Below the pieces are notes generated by a model. The model was not told the DNA's origin. It saw only the letters and a list, made by a program, of their open reading frames with translations, and did not search any database. Shown piece after piece: positions 1 to 22,100 of a stretch of 36,702 nt of DNA. This DNA comes from Symbiodinium natans. Its lineage: Eukaryota; Sar; Dinophyceae; Suessiales; Symbiodiniaceae. The stretch covers positions 65,001 to 101,702 of the forward strand of contig CAJNDS010000632.1 of assembly GCA_905221605.1 (NCBI GenBank), in the 5' to 3' direction. Numbering within the stretch: the stretch's first letter is position 1; the number at the start of each line of letters is the position of its first letter. A program made the position numbers and the translations under genes.

Positions 1-2034
1 ACACGGCATTGATCAGCGTACCGGCAATGGTCACTCCATGTTGTGTTGGCGGAAGCAGGGAAAGACCACTTGCAAACAAGAAGGTGAGCCCAATGCTTAT
101 CAGTGGAATCAGAGATATACACACAATCAGTGTGTTCTTCATGCCCTCCAACCACCGATTGCCTGGCCTCGCCCGCGCAAGCTTGCACACAAGCAGGAGC
201 CAGCTCTTCACAGTCGGCATGCCCACGAGCCAAACAACCAAACCGACAGCGAGAAAAGACACCGACGCGTGACTCCAGAAGGGACCTCCATGCCATGAGA
301 AGGTAGCGGCATAATCCATGTAGCCCCACATCATTGGCGCAAAAATGGCGACTGTTGACCGGGTGGTCAACACTTGCTCAAGGTCCTGCGCCAAAATCTC
401 CAGAACTTCTGAGCGCAGCGTGCGCTCAAACGATTCCGAGCTGCCGAACCAGATGCACACACAATACTTCAAAATTTTGCGGTCACACATGCCAGGAGCA
501 CCGGATGGTGTGGCGTGGTTGTTGGTGCAGCACGCACACAGAGCCGTATCGAAGGAGACGGAGAGCAACTGGCGCCTCATAGTGTCCAAATCTCGAAAAT
601 AGCTTCTCAAAGTGCTGACAAGCGCGTAGTCGACCACAAGGAGAACGACCAGGGTGACAAACCTTTCGTTGAGGAAATACTCCTGCGCACTCGAAGCCGA
701 GGGCCGCACGGTAGGCGACATTATGAAAGCAAGCACGCCAGCGGTGGCAGTCAGGAAGATTCCAATGCGAACTGGCCCCAGAAGGGTTGGGGAGATGATC
801 AGCTTTCGCTTCTGACCCTCGTGCTCGTTGCTTTTCAAGAAGGCCGCCAATTCCTGTCTCGCGGACCCTAGGAAGCCCTTCGAAACATACTGATAGATGA
901 GATCCTCTTGAACCCCCCTCTTGAACCCTCGCCCTAAACCCTAAACCCCAAACCCTAAACCCTAAACTTTGGCCCTAAACCCTAAACCCTAAACCACAAA
1001 CTAATCCCAAGGGCCTAGGGTCGAACAAGCACCACAGCCTTGTGGTCCACGTGGGATCCCAGAGGACGAGCATCGACTCCGACCTTCGTAGAAGTCCGGC
1101 CAGACTGACCTAGGATGGCCCTTTAGGGTTTAGGGTTTAGGGTTTAGGGTTTAGGGTTTAGGGTTTAGGGTTTAGGGTTTAGGGTTTAGGGTTTAGGGTT
1201 TAGGGTTTAGGGTTTAGGGTTTAGGGTACAAGCTATTCCTGACTATTATGATCCTCTTGAACCCAAAAAGGGAAACATAAAATGTTCCAAGGGCCTACCT
1301 AGTAACTATACTTTTCAGCTTCAGTTCTTCATTGCGCTGACTGATGCAGATGCGGTCCAGGAAGACATCAGTCTGAGGCCGCCCAAAGATCGCTACCAGA
1401 GAAGTGGCCAAGAAACCAGACCACGTGGACCACACCGACCAGCCCTCCATACGATCATTCCGGTCGTGCCCAGGAAGCTCCAGGAAACGGAACAAAACCA
1501 TCATCACAACAGCAACGAACATGCCCAACATGATGGCCGCTTGGCCGTTGTAGATGGTGACGCCCCCCGTCGAAATCTTCTTCCAGCGCGCCCCATGCCA
1601 AGAATGGCTCCAGAAGGCTGCTATCTTGTGGCTCCGCCGACTCTTTGAGTAAAGGTCGATGCCTTTTGCGCCTCGAAAAGCCTTAGTAGCCCAGCAACCA
1701 TCTTGTGATAAGGCTACCCTGCTTAGGCTTGCTGCTCCATAAAAGGGGAACCTCCAAACCCAAGACAAGGTGGCAAAAAAAAGGCACCTCTCTGGGGCGA
1801 CCAAGAAGCTTGAAAGCAGTGCTGGAAGGCCCGAAATGCGGGCGTCACCCTCAGAACCTCTGGGCTGATGAGGTCCATTTGTGCCACAAACTCGGCCACC
1901 CGCGCCTGCCTTTCTGCGGCAAGGTCTGCTTCATCGCGGTGCTGCATGGAAAAGCCGATGTCGTCGAAAGCTCGGCGGTGCAGCTCTTCTTGCTCGTCCT
2001 CTTGCTCGTCCTCTTGCTCGTCCGCTGCACTCAT
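1..2034 (-). CDS. Multi-pass membrane protein with TIR-like WCxxEL segment, 5' part, at least 4 exons, runs off the window
   Basis: Manual model on the minus strand. Exon 1 is about 1800-2034, with ATG at 2034-2032 (another in-frame Met lies at 2100) and an acidic EDEQ-repeat start. Exon 2 is 1307 to about 1663 (open to 1804), exon 3 is 1023-1109 and exon 4 is 853-1, open over all 284 codons to the edge. Junctions keep frame: ATA|GTTACT into ctag|GTC, and TTC|GACCCT (a GA donor) into cag|GAA. Joined exons read VFLDRICISQ, then SMLVLWDPTW, then RLWCLFELAAFLKS, a pattern resembling a TIR-like fold (FLD...S..mlvl...WC..EL). Hydrophobic segments follow, around LIISPTLLGP..IGIFLTA, FVTLVVLLVVDYALV, VSFLAVGLVVWLVG and LIVCISLIPLISIGLTFLF; exon 2 has two more. 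From memory, similar proteins are common in dinoflagellates; their function is unknown to me. The exon 1/2 boundary is unresolved. Both later introns carry TTTAGGG arrays. Confidence 0.62.
922..1227. repeat. Intronic telomere-type arrays in both orientations
   Basis: CCCTAAA at about 922-999 lies in intron 854-1022, and about 15 units of TTTAGGG at 1121-1227 lie in intron 1110-1306. The two neighbouring introns of one gene carry opposite orientations. Confidence 0.9.
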
Positions 2035-2094
2035 GCTTAAAGCAGTCCGCAGGGCTCGCCTTCCATGTGAGAGGAGAACAGGGAACGGGAAACT

Positions 2095-2238
2095 AACCAA
2101 GTGAAGCCAACCTGCCCGCAGTAGTTGTTGAGCGGTTTAAGGTCTCAAGGTTTGGGCTTCAGCCCTGTGGGGGTTGCGCACGGCTGGAGATGTTTTGGGT
2201 GTGTTGGTGTCTGCTGTAGTGGTATGTTACTCTTGCAC

Positions 2239-2331
<93 letters not shown>

Positions 2332-2937
2332 GCTTAAGAACCCCTCCCCCAAAAAGGAGACAATAATCCCGATAATCTAACTTCAGGGTTTGCATGTAGG
2401 GCTCAGGGTTTAGGGTTTAGGGTTTAGGGTTTAGGGTTTAGGGTTTAGGGAGCTGGCAATAACAACCAGAGGCACCCACTGAGTCTGAACCCCCCCCCTC
2501 CCTAACCCATCCCTAAACCCTGAACCCTAATTCCCATGAAATGAAGGTTGCACAGGAGGTCGTGTTTACCCCTAAACCCTAATCCCCTAACCCCTAAACC
2601 CTTCCTCAAACCCGCGACTGCACGCAGTGCCCAATCTTTCGGTACGAGACGGAGCGATTCGGTTGCCAACTGTTCCAGGGCATCCGCTGCGCAGGTGACA
2701 CAAGCAAGGGCACCCAAAGAACTACTAAAGACCCGGATCCCCACACCCTGAACCCTTGGCCCTAACTCTCAACCCCCTCAAACCCTGAAGCCTAAAGCCT
2801 AAACCCTCTAAAGCCCAAAACCCTGCTGAGAGAGAGAGAGAGAGAGAGATCCCTATCAGAGAGTTTAGGGTTTAGGGTTTAGGGGTTAGGATCTATCATT
2901 TTGGTCTTCATGACTAACCTCTCAGCGCCCCTGCGAC
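2095..2937. other. Spacer between two genes, with one unresolved coding-like island
   Basis: Holds the (CTA)n run, a TTTAGGG array (2404-2450), and a GC-balanced island at about 2600-2745. The island reads DALEQLATESLRLVPKDWAL on the minus strand. On the plus strand it also offers VPNLSVRDGAIRLPTVPGHP ending in a CAG|GTGACA-like donor. I could not decide between them. Confidence 0.4.
2239..2330. repeat. (CTA)n microsatellite, about 30 units
   Basis: Perfect trinucleotide run. Open frames through it encode only homopolymers (Leu, Tyr, Val) and are not genes. Confidence 0.97.
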
Positions 2938-13700
<10,763 letters not shown>

Positions 13701-13975
13701 GGCGCGTGACACTCCCCAAGCTGGGGATCCTAAACCCTTAACCCTGACACCCTAAACCCTAAACACTTAAACCTAAACCCTAAACCCTGCGCCCCTTTAA
13801 CGCAACCCGCAAACCCAGCATCGAACCCTAACCCTTGCCTTAGCCTCAAAGCCACAATGCCTTAGACCCCCTCAAAAGACATCCATTTTGCAGCCGGCTA
13901 ACGATGCGAAATATCCAACATCAACTTTCTGAAATTGAAGTGGGGTCAAGCTCGGATTCGCGGCTTGAAGCGCTG

Positions 13976-14210
13976 CTAGGTGTAGGGTTTTAGTGTCGTA
14001 AGTGGGTGTTCGTGTTGGGCCAACAGAAATCTATCGAGAGCATGCTCGGGGATCATTCGCATTATTGGCTTAAGGCATGTGGCTTGGTGCATTTGGACCC
14101 CGTGGCAGCGAAAGAACTGGATGCTCGAAGTTGGGTAAGGAATCCTAGATGGGCTTCGAAGTTGACGGGGCCGCACACGCCCAACCCATGGATTCCAATG
14201 CTTTGTCAAA
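13976..14210 (+). other. Unresolved exon-like island, plus strand favoured
   Basis: Plus reads caacag|KSIESMLGDHSHYWLKACG, then VHLDPVAAKELDARSW and a strong donor TTGG|GTAAGG. A minus frame is also open over 78 codons. I do not recognise the product. Confidence 0.35.
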
Positions 14211-14575
14211 ATTCAGGGCACCGTGGCTCGTCTTACTCTTTCTCTTTTTCTTGCTCTCACACGTACTCTTGCATACTCTTACCTTTGCTCTTCCTCTTAA
14301 ACTTCTGGGAGAATCCAAAAAATAGATCCCTTAAAGCCTTAAAGGGTTCCTAAGAATGACCCAATAGTAGTATAGGGTACTATGGGGGGTTCTCCTTTAC
14401 CGGGGTCTGGGAGACGTAGGACTAATAGACGCCTCGGCTCCCGACGAGACCCCCTGAGGTCGCGGCTTATCCATGCCGATGCGCGGCTCCTGGACAATAC
14501 CTGCTTGCTTAACTGACTTCGCAGTACCCCTAAACTCTAAACCCTAAACCCTAGACCCTAAACCCTAAACCCTCG

Positions 14576-14745
14576 TTATCCCTACCAGAGATGAGGAGAA
14601 CCAAAAGTTTGCAGCTAAGTTCGCTTTCGTTTAAGGATGCTTCAAGGCTGCGTAAATCGAGGTTGGCCATTAAAAAGATGCGAAAGATATTCCTTGATGT
14701 TGATGTGGATCCTGTGAAACCCAAAACTGGGAAATCCCTAAACCC
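14576..14745. other. Unresolved exon-like island, open on both strands
   Basis: Minus: ATG GCC then NLDLRSLEASLNESELSCKL, ending CTCTG|GTAGGG, in phase with a possible upstream form of FYVE exon 1. Plus: MRRTKSLQLSSLSFKDASRL and on. A first exon of the FYVE gene is possible but unproven. Confidence 0.35.
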
Positions 14746-14814
14746 TAAACCCTAAACCCCAAACCCTAAACCCTAAACCCTAAACCCTAAACCCTAAACC
14801 CTAAACCCTAAACC
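14743..14814 (-). repeat. CCCTAAA array, about 10 units
   Basis: Telomere-type heptamer array with one CCCCAAA unit. Confidence 0.93.
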
Positions 14815-15429
14815 GGAACCCCTAAACTTTGCACCCTAAACCCAAGGAAAACCAAAAACACATCCCAAGGTCCTACCGGGTTGAACGCTGTTTACATGCA
14901 GGTAGGACCAGGAGTCGTCAGTAGGGTTTGGGGCTTGGGGTTTGGAGGTTAGGGTTTAAGGTTTAGGGTTTGGGGTTCTTAGGGTTCTTAGGGTTTGGCG
15001 TTTAGGGTTTGGGGTTTGGGGTTTAGGGTTTAGGGTTTAGGGTTTGGGGCTTGGGGCTTGGGGTTTAGGGTTCGGGGTTAACTGCCCATGAACCTCGAGG
15101 TGCTTGGGCACAAGGAAACCCTCAACATAGATCCCGGAAACCCACGCCCGGCTCTAAGAACACCTTAACATGTCCCAAACCCATGTCCCTTAACCTGATG
15201 GGTCCTTTGAAAAAAAGGGAACTTTGAGGGGATTGTGCCATACCCCCTTAATTTGTGTAAGGGTATGCCCCAAGGGTATGCTATTCATTCTTAGACCGCA
15301 GTTCTCTCCCAAGACTCAAATCGCAAACCTCCCCTGAGGTTTAGGGTTTAGGGTTTAGGGTTTAGGGTTTGGGGTTTGGGGTTTGGGGTTTAGGGTTTAG
15401 GGTTTAGGGTCTGACCCTTGAAAAAAACA

Positions 15430-15680
15430 AACAACAAAAGCACCCAAACTTGACGAAGCTACATGAAACCCCTTTTAGCGTTGCCAGAGGGCCCGGAAAG
15501 CTTGATGGTGTGGCTTGTGGGCTATACTACTACCCAGATCCCTGGGAGGATTTCCAAAAAGGTAGAACCCGCCAAACAATCGCTTTTACTACTGCTGGGG
15601 CATTCTGCGGAACCCTTAAAGGGATCTACTTCTTGGATCTTTTCAAGGGCTCTGGGCAAGGGTGGTCTGGGACCTAAACC
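15430..15680. other. Unresolved coding-like island
   Basis: Two plus frames of about 73-75 codons and one minus frame (RALEKIQEVDPFKGSAE...) are all open. No recognisable family, so no gene is called. Confidence 0.25.
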
Positions 15681-15842
15681 CTAAGCCCGAAGCTAAGCCC
15701 GAAGCCCGAAGCCCGAAGCCCTAAGCCCTAAGCCCTAAGCTCTAAGCCCCAAGCCCTAAGCCCTAAGCCCTAAGCTCTAAGCCCTAAACCCTGAACCCTA
15801 AACCCTAAACCCCAATCCAGGTAAAGCCCGAAGATTGCTGGC

Positions 15843-15903
15843 CTGCGACCAGGAAGTGTTCCTCCACTTTCGGCCCAAGGAGCACGAAGGACCAGAAGGA
15901 CTC
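15843..15903 (-). CDS. HYDIN-like exon, [20 protein letters not shown]
   Basis: The FWxF...FLxxG pattern follows the GxIxP segment in HYDIN, and the order here is the same. Acceptor tcgaag|GAG; donor GCAG|GCCAGC. Confidence 0.55.
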
Positions 15904-16115
15904 CTTCGAGATGCCCCGAAACCCGAAACCCTAAACCCTAAACCCTAAACCCTGAACCCTAAACCCTAAACCCTAAACCCTAAGCCCTACATACCCTCAT
16001 GCTCAGGGGTGCTTTGGGACGGTTGGGGAGCAGGGGTTGCAGGTTAATCCTTCTGATGGATAGATCGATAAATAAATATATATATATATCTATGTACATA
16101 TATACATATGTATAC

Positions 16116-16146
<31 letters not shown>

Positions 16147-19100
16147 CACATACATATATATATACACATATACATATATATATATACACATATACATATA
16201 TATATATATATAGATAGATAATATACATAAACCTTAAACCCCTCTCGCCCTAAAGCCGAAGCCCTAACCCGTAAACCTTAAACCCAAACCCTAAATAAAT
16301 ATATATACATATATATATATACATCTACATACATATACATCATATACAGGCTCCTCCCAGGTTTAACCAAAACCCTGCAGAAGGTCCATCCTTCGTCCGG
16401 CTGCTCTGGGGAGAAAACTCGAAGCTCATCTCAAACCTGCCCAAAGGAATGGCAAAAAGGTTTAGGGTTTAGGGTTGAGGGTTGAAGATTTAGGGTTTAG
16501 AGTTTAGGGTCTTGGGGTTTAGGGTTGAAGGTTTAGGGTTTAGAGTTTAGGGTTTGGGGTTTAGGGTTTGGGGTTGAGGTTTAGGAGGGTTTAAGGGTTT
16601 ATACTCCCATTTAGGGATTTACGCGGCGTGCGTGTCGGGCATTGCTATCTTCAAAACCTACAACAAGCAGCTTCCAAAAAGAGGGGGGAAGGACTTAGGC
16701 TCTTAAACTGGGATTGAGGGTGCTCTCAAGATGAACTCAAGAATCGATGCTTATCTGCCTGTATTAGAAGATGAGCCCCTTGCTCATCGCAGGTGTGACA
16801 ATCTTAGGGTGGCATGGAAGCCCTCGCAGGTCTAGTCCCCCATTTTGGATTTAGGGCTTCGGGCCTTTCGGGTCCATATGGATAAATTCTTCTATAGTTT
16901 TCAGGATGGCGGGTTAGGGTTTAAGGTTTAGGGTTTAGGGTTTAGGGTTTAGGGTTCAGGGTTCAGGGCTTAGGGTTTAGGGTTTAGGGTTTAGGGGCTC
17001 TACACGTACCCCAAATCCTGCATGCTAGTAAACCCTACGGGCCCTAAGGCAAAAACAAGCACCATCCGAGCTTCGGACTTCTTGTTGGGAAGGATCGTGC
17101 CACGCTTCGTCAGGCACTTGAAGCACTCATCATCACCTGCGGCGTCTTGAAAGTTTAGTTTTCAGGGCTCAGGGTTCCAGGGTTTAGGAAGCCAGGTCGA
17201 TGGGTTAGCTTCCGGAGCATGTTCACCTGAAATGGTTGTTGGTTCACATGCCCAAAGAGGGAGTTTCAGTAGCATAGGGTATCTGGTCACAGCTTCAAGG
17301 CTCGCTTGGTCTAGCATCTACAGTTGCGGGCGTAGGGCCGCGAAGTCACAAACACTTACGAGAACCTAAATGCCCCCCCCCCCCCCAAGCTTAACTCCTT
17401 TTGAAGGTTAGGGCTTAGTCTTTAGCCTGCAGGGTTTTGGCACTCTCAATTCTGAACTACGAAAACAAACTGGGCTTGCTATTTGAGATCCTCGATTCTA
17501 GAACCCCTTAAAGCCCTTACAATGACACCGGACAAACCAAGTCCCAGACAAGGGTTTAGTAAGGTTAAGATTTGGGTTTTGGAACAAGACTCCAAAAAAA
17601 GTAAATATATTATCTGCTCCTCAGCCCTTGTCTGTTCTTCGAGCCCGTTTGAGATGGTCATAACAAATCAACGCATCAACAAGGTCCAACCCATGTGCTC
17701 AGCAACTGCGAACATAGGGCTTCTTCTAAACCAATTGTCTTCCGGGATTGTAATGCGGAGCCTTAGTTCTAAAGGGAACCCAAGAAGAGATCCTAGCGGA
17801 AAATGAGTTGGAGCAAGCCTCCGTACGAACTCTTGGCTCCTCAGCAACCCTCAGCCCTAAGCCCAAGAAACCCTAAACCCTGCACTCCAAACCCTAAACC
17901 CTAAACCCTAAACCCCAAACCCCAAACCCCCATCATCTCAGGCTCTTGCTGAGGTCAGGCGTGTTGGAGGCGAAGACCGGAGTCTGGCGTGGCGGTTCCA
18001 TGGGCGAAGTTGTCCCTAAACCCTAAACCCTAAACCCTAAATCCAAAACCCTAAACGCTAAACCCCTACAACCTTTTTTGGCTCAATGGGGTATTGGTTT
18101 TTCGGGCCTTTTTAAAAAGGGGGGGGGGGGGGGGGGGGGGTCGACCCCAAGTCTTCGAGCATCCGAGCCCTCAAAACAAGCAGTTGTACAAGTTGCACTT
18201 CAGAAAGAGGGTTTAGGGTCGGTTTTGGGTTTAGGGTTTAGGGTTTAGGGTTTGGGGTTTGGGGTTTGGGGTTTGGGGTTTGGGGTTTGGGGTTTGGGGT
18301 TTGGGGTTGGGGGTTGGTTTAAGGTTTGGGGGTTTAGGGTTTAGGGTTTGGGATTTAGGTTTTAGGCTTTGTAGTTTGGGGTTTGGAGGTTCAGGGTCAG
18401 GGTTCAGGGTTCAGGGTTTAGGGTTTGGGGGTTTAGGGTTTAGGGTTTGGGGGTTTAGGGTTTAGGGTTTGGGGTTTTAGGGTTTAGGGTTTGGGATTTA
18501 GGTTTTAGGGTTTGGAGTTTGGGGTTTGGAGGTTCAGGGTTCAGGGTTCAGAGTTTAGGGTTTAGGGTTTAGGGTTTGGGGGTTTAGGGTTTAGGGTTTG
18601 GGGGTTTAGGGTTTGGGGTTTAGATTAGGGTTTAAGGTTTGCGGGTGTAGGGCTTCGGGAATGTCGTCGTCCTCGTCAGCAGATACCAAACCCTAAACCA
18701 GTCAGAACCGGCTCTCTCGCGACGCATGGCCTGTAAATATATTGCGTAAGAATCGGCGCGAGCACTGCACCCTAAACCCCAAACCTCAAACCCTAAACCC
18801 TAAACCCTAAACCCTAAACCCGACATCCCCAACCGCTGTGTTCCTGAAGCCGAGGGAAGAAGATGGGAGTTTCACTCCTCATGAGCCCGCAGAAAGTGGA
18901 ACCCCCTGAGTCACAATGATCCCCCGCAACCCTAACTCCAAAACCCCTCAACCCATGAAACACCTTGGTTGGGAACACCCCGAATGTCAACCTGGTTTAG
19001 GGTTTAGGGTTTAGGGTTTAGGGAGCGGCCTCCTGCTGCCAGATGAAGTCCAAGGGCTCTGCCGTAGGGTTCATGACATAGAAGCGCTTCGTGTTCTTCA

Positions 19101-22100
19101 CATGCGTCCTGGAGACTTGAGATGCTCATGGTTTAGGGTTTAGGGTTTGGGTTTAGGGTTTAGGGTTTAGGGTTTAGGGTTTAGGGTTTAAGGTTTAGGG
19201 TTTAGGGTTTAGGGCTTAGGGTTTAGGATTTATATAGGGTTTAGGGTTTAGGGTTTAGGGTGTGAGGGCGATGTGGGGGCTTACAGTAATCAGGAAAAAT
19301 GAAGCCCAACACACATGCTTACCGGGACCCTCAATGCGTACCCACATGACGTGTAGACGATTAGGGTTTATGGTCTGGGTTTAGCGTTCAGGGTTCAGGG
19401 CTCAGGGCTCAGGGTTCAGGGCTTAGGGTTTAGGGTTGAAGAGAGCTCTAAACCTAAGCCCGAAGCCTTCGGCCGCCTGTTCCACGCTTGCTTTGCCAAG
19501 CAGATGGAGCCCGCCCCATACCAGATGCATCCTTAACCCCCCAAAATCCCTAGCAGCGGCACTGTGGGAAAAAGTGGAAATCCCAAGGACCCCTTTTTCT
19601 CGAACGCCCAGCGCCAATAGGGGTTTGAGGTTTTCGGGTTTAACACCTCAACCCTAAATCCTAAACCCTAACCCCAAACCCTAAACCCTAAACCCTAAAC
19701 GCTAAACGCTAAACGCTAACCCTAAACCCTAAACCGGGAAGCCCTCATGGAACCTGATTCGCAACTCTGGACCCGGAACAATGCACGGGGAGGGTCCCCA
19801 AGCTCACAATCTCCAGGATGTTGTACTTCGGATCCAGCGGCGCATCTGCCCTGAGCTAGGGTTTAGGGTTTAGGGTTTAGGGTTTTGGGGTTTAGGGTGT
19901 AGGCTTGAGGGCTTCTTGAGGGATTCGGGTTTGGGGTTTAGGGCTTAGTAAGATTCTTGGGTGGGTTGTTCAGCGATTCTTAACACAGGTCCTCCTGAAA
20001 GTCCCCGCCCCCCCCCCCCCCCCCCCCAAAACAAATACAGCAAAGAATCATACATAACAACGAAAACACGACACAAATACAGCAAAGAATCATAAATAAC
20101 AACGAAAACACGACACTTTGAAAATGAATAACGCAAACGGGTGTGGCGTTTGCGCGTCAAGGTTTAGGGTCGATCCATTTGGGCCAAGGCTTTTCGCCCC
20201 CCTTAGAACCACAGCAGTCACAAACATCATATGCTGGGGTGTAGGGTTTCGGGTTTTTAGGGTTCATAAACACAAACTAGAAAACCCTAAACAACTCAGC
20301 CATGAGACTCTGCCCCTAAGCCCTAAACCCTAAAGCCTAAACCCTTATTCCTAAACCCTAAACCCTAAACCCTAAACCCTAAACCCTAAACCCTAAACCC
20401 AAAACTCGAGGAGTGAAACTACACCCATCTGCCGCCCAGGGTCTGCCGCCGGCTGCGGTAATCCGAGCCAGGGACTTCCAGGTGGCACCTTTTAGGGTTT
20501 TAAGGGTTTAGGCTTTAGGGTTTAGGCTTTAGGGTTTAGGGGTTTGGGGTTTAGGATTTAGGGGGGCAGTTAGGGGTTTAGGGTTTCGGGTTCAGGGTTT
20601 AGGTGTTTAGGGGTTTAGGGGCTTAGGGGTTTAGGGGTTCAGGGGTTCAGGGGTTAGGGGTTCAGGGGTTCAGGGGTTTAGGGGTTCAGGGGTCTAGGGG
20701 TTCAGGGGTTTAGGGGTTTAGGGGTTCAGGGGTTTAGGGGTTTAGGGTTTTAGGGCTTAGGGTTTAGGGTTTAGGGTGTAGCGTTTAGGGTTTAGGGCCA
20801 GGCACTTCCAGGTGGCACCTGGGAGGGGTTCAATTCGGGTTTGGGGGTTTAGGGTTTAGGGGTTTGGGGTTTAGGGTTTGGGGTTTAGGGTTTGGGGTTT
20901 AGGGGATTGGGGGTTTAGGCCTTAGTGTTTAGGGGTTTAGGCTTTAGGGTTTAGGTCTAGGTGCGTGAAGCATCCTGGCCGCTCAGGTGGAGACGTTGTT
21001 GCGTTACCGAGGCTGTCTTTTGTTCGAAAAAATCGAGGCGCGATCCGAGGGTCTAGGATTCAGACTTAGGCTGCCTAAGCTTTCTGGTCCCCGTAGGGTT
21101 CTGTATTTCACGTAGGTTATCAGCCGTAGTAGGTTCTAGGGCTGTGAGCTTTAAGATAGGCCTTTTCTTTAGGGTCCGGCACTTAGTGCGGGTGCTGTGA
21201 CGCCATGGATTCCTTTACACGTCAGCGAAGGGGCTCTGGAGGAAGGGATATCGAGGTCCCTGCTGGAGCTTCTGAGCCAGATTATCAGGCAGCCTTGGGC
21301 CAAGAGGACAGCGAGCAACAGCCTGCACCTGTACGTCTAGGAGAAATGTCTCCGGGCATGTTGGAGCAGGGCGGGGTTCCGGCAGAGCCGGAGACGCCTG
21401 CCAACTTGTTTGTGGCAAGTCCTTTTCATTCTGAGAAGGTGAAATCAGAAGTGGAGCTTCTCAGATCGAGACCGGCGACGTTGGATGATGACGGAAGGCG
21501 TGCTGGAATCGATTACGATGAGGCAGCTCTTGGAGATTCGAGCTTTTTGAGTGGCGGCAGGGAACCGGACTATAGCTTAGCTGGCCATGGATCTCGTGGA
21601 GGAGCTCCTAAGCTGGCCCGAGTGGAGATAGCAGGCGAGCATGCTGTTGAGCAGTCTGGTGAAGCCGAGGAGCAAAAGCCTGGCATAGTTGAGGTGCAAC
21701 CTGAGACTGGGCGAGGCTGGGAAATTACTGGCAAGGGTCGGGGTGCAAATCCGAGGGATGGATCCGCGAGCACTTTTGCTGGTGAGAAACCGGGAGCTTC
21801 AGACGCTCGAGAGCTCATTCCTGACTCTGGTTTTTCCAGGATGGAACAGATGATGTTGCAAGTGATGCAGGAGAATGCTGCTCTGCGGCAGAGACTGGAA
21901 GCGGTGGAGTCTCAGTCAAGCGGCCTGAGTGGAGGAACCTGTGTGACAGCGCTCGAAGCTCAGGTCAGTTCGCCGATGTCTTTCGCTGGGAATGTACAGA
22001 GTTGCGTGGCCGCGCCACGAGAGAATCGTCTTGTACAGATGCCGAGTGCGTTTCCGGGCAACGATTTCCAAGGTTCTGAATTGTCAAGGGGGTGGTTTGA

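Noticed and set aside
2125-2395. Open frames through (CTA)n
   Set aside because: They encode runs of one residue from a microsatellite.
18060-18090. Possible dinoflagellate spliced-leader relic (TTTTGGCTCAA)
   Set aside because: Only about 11 bases match the leader end and the 5' half does not; no gene start follows.
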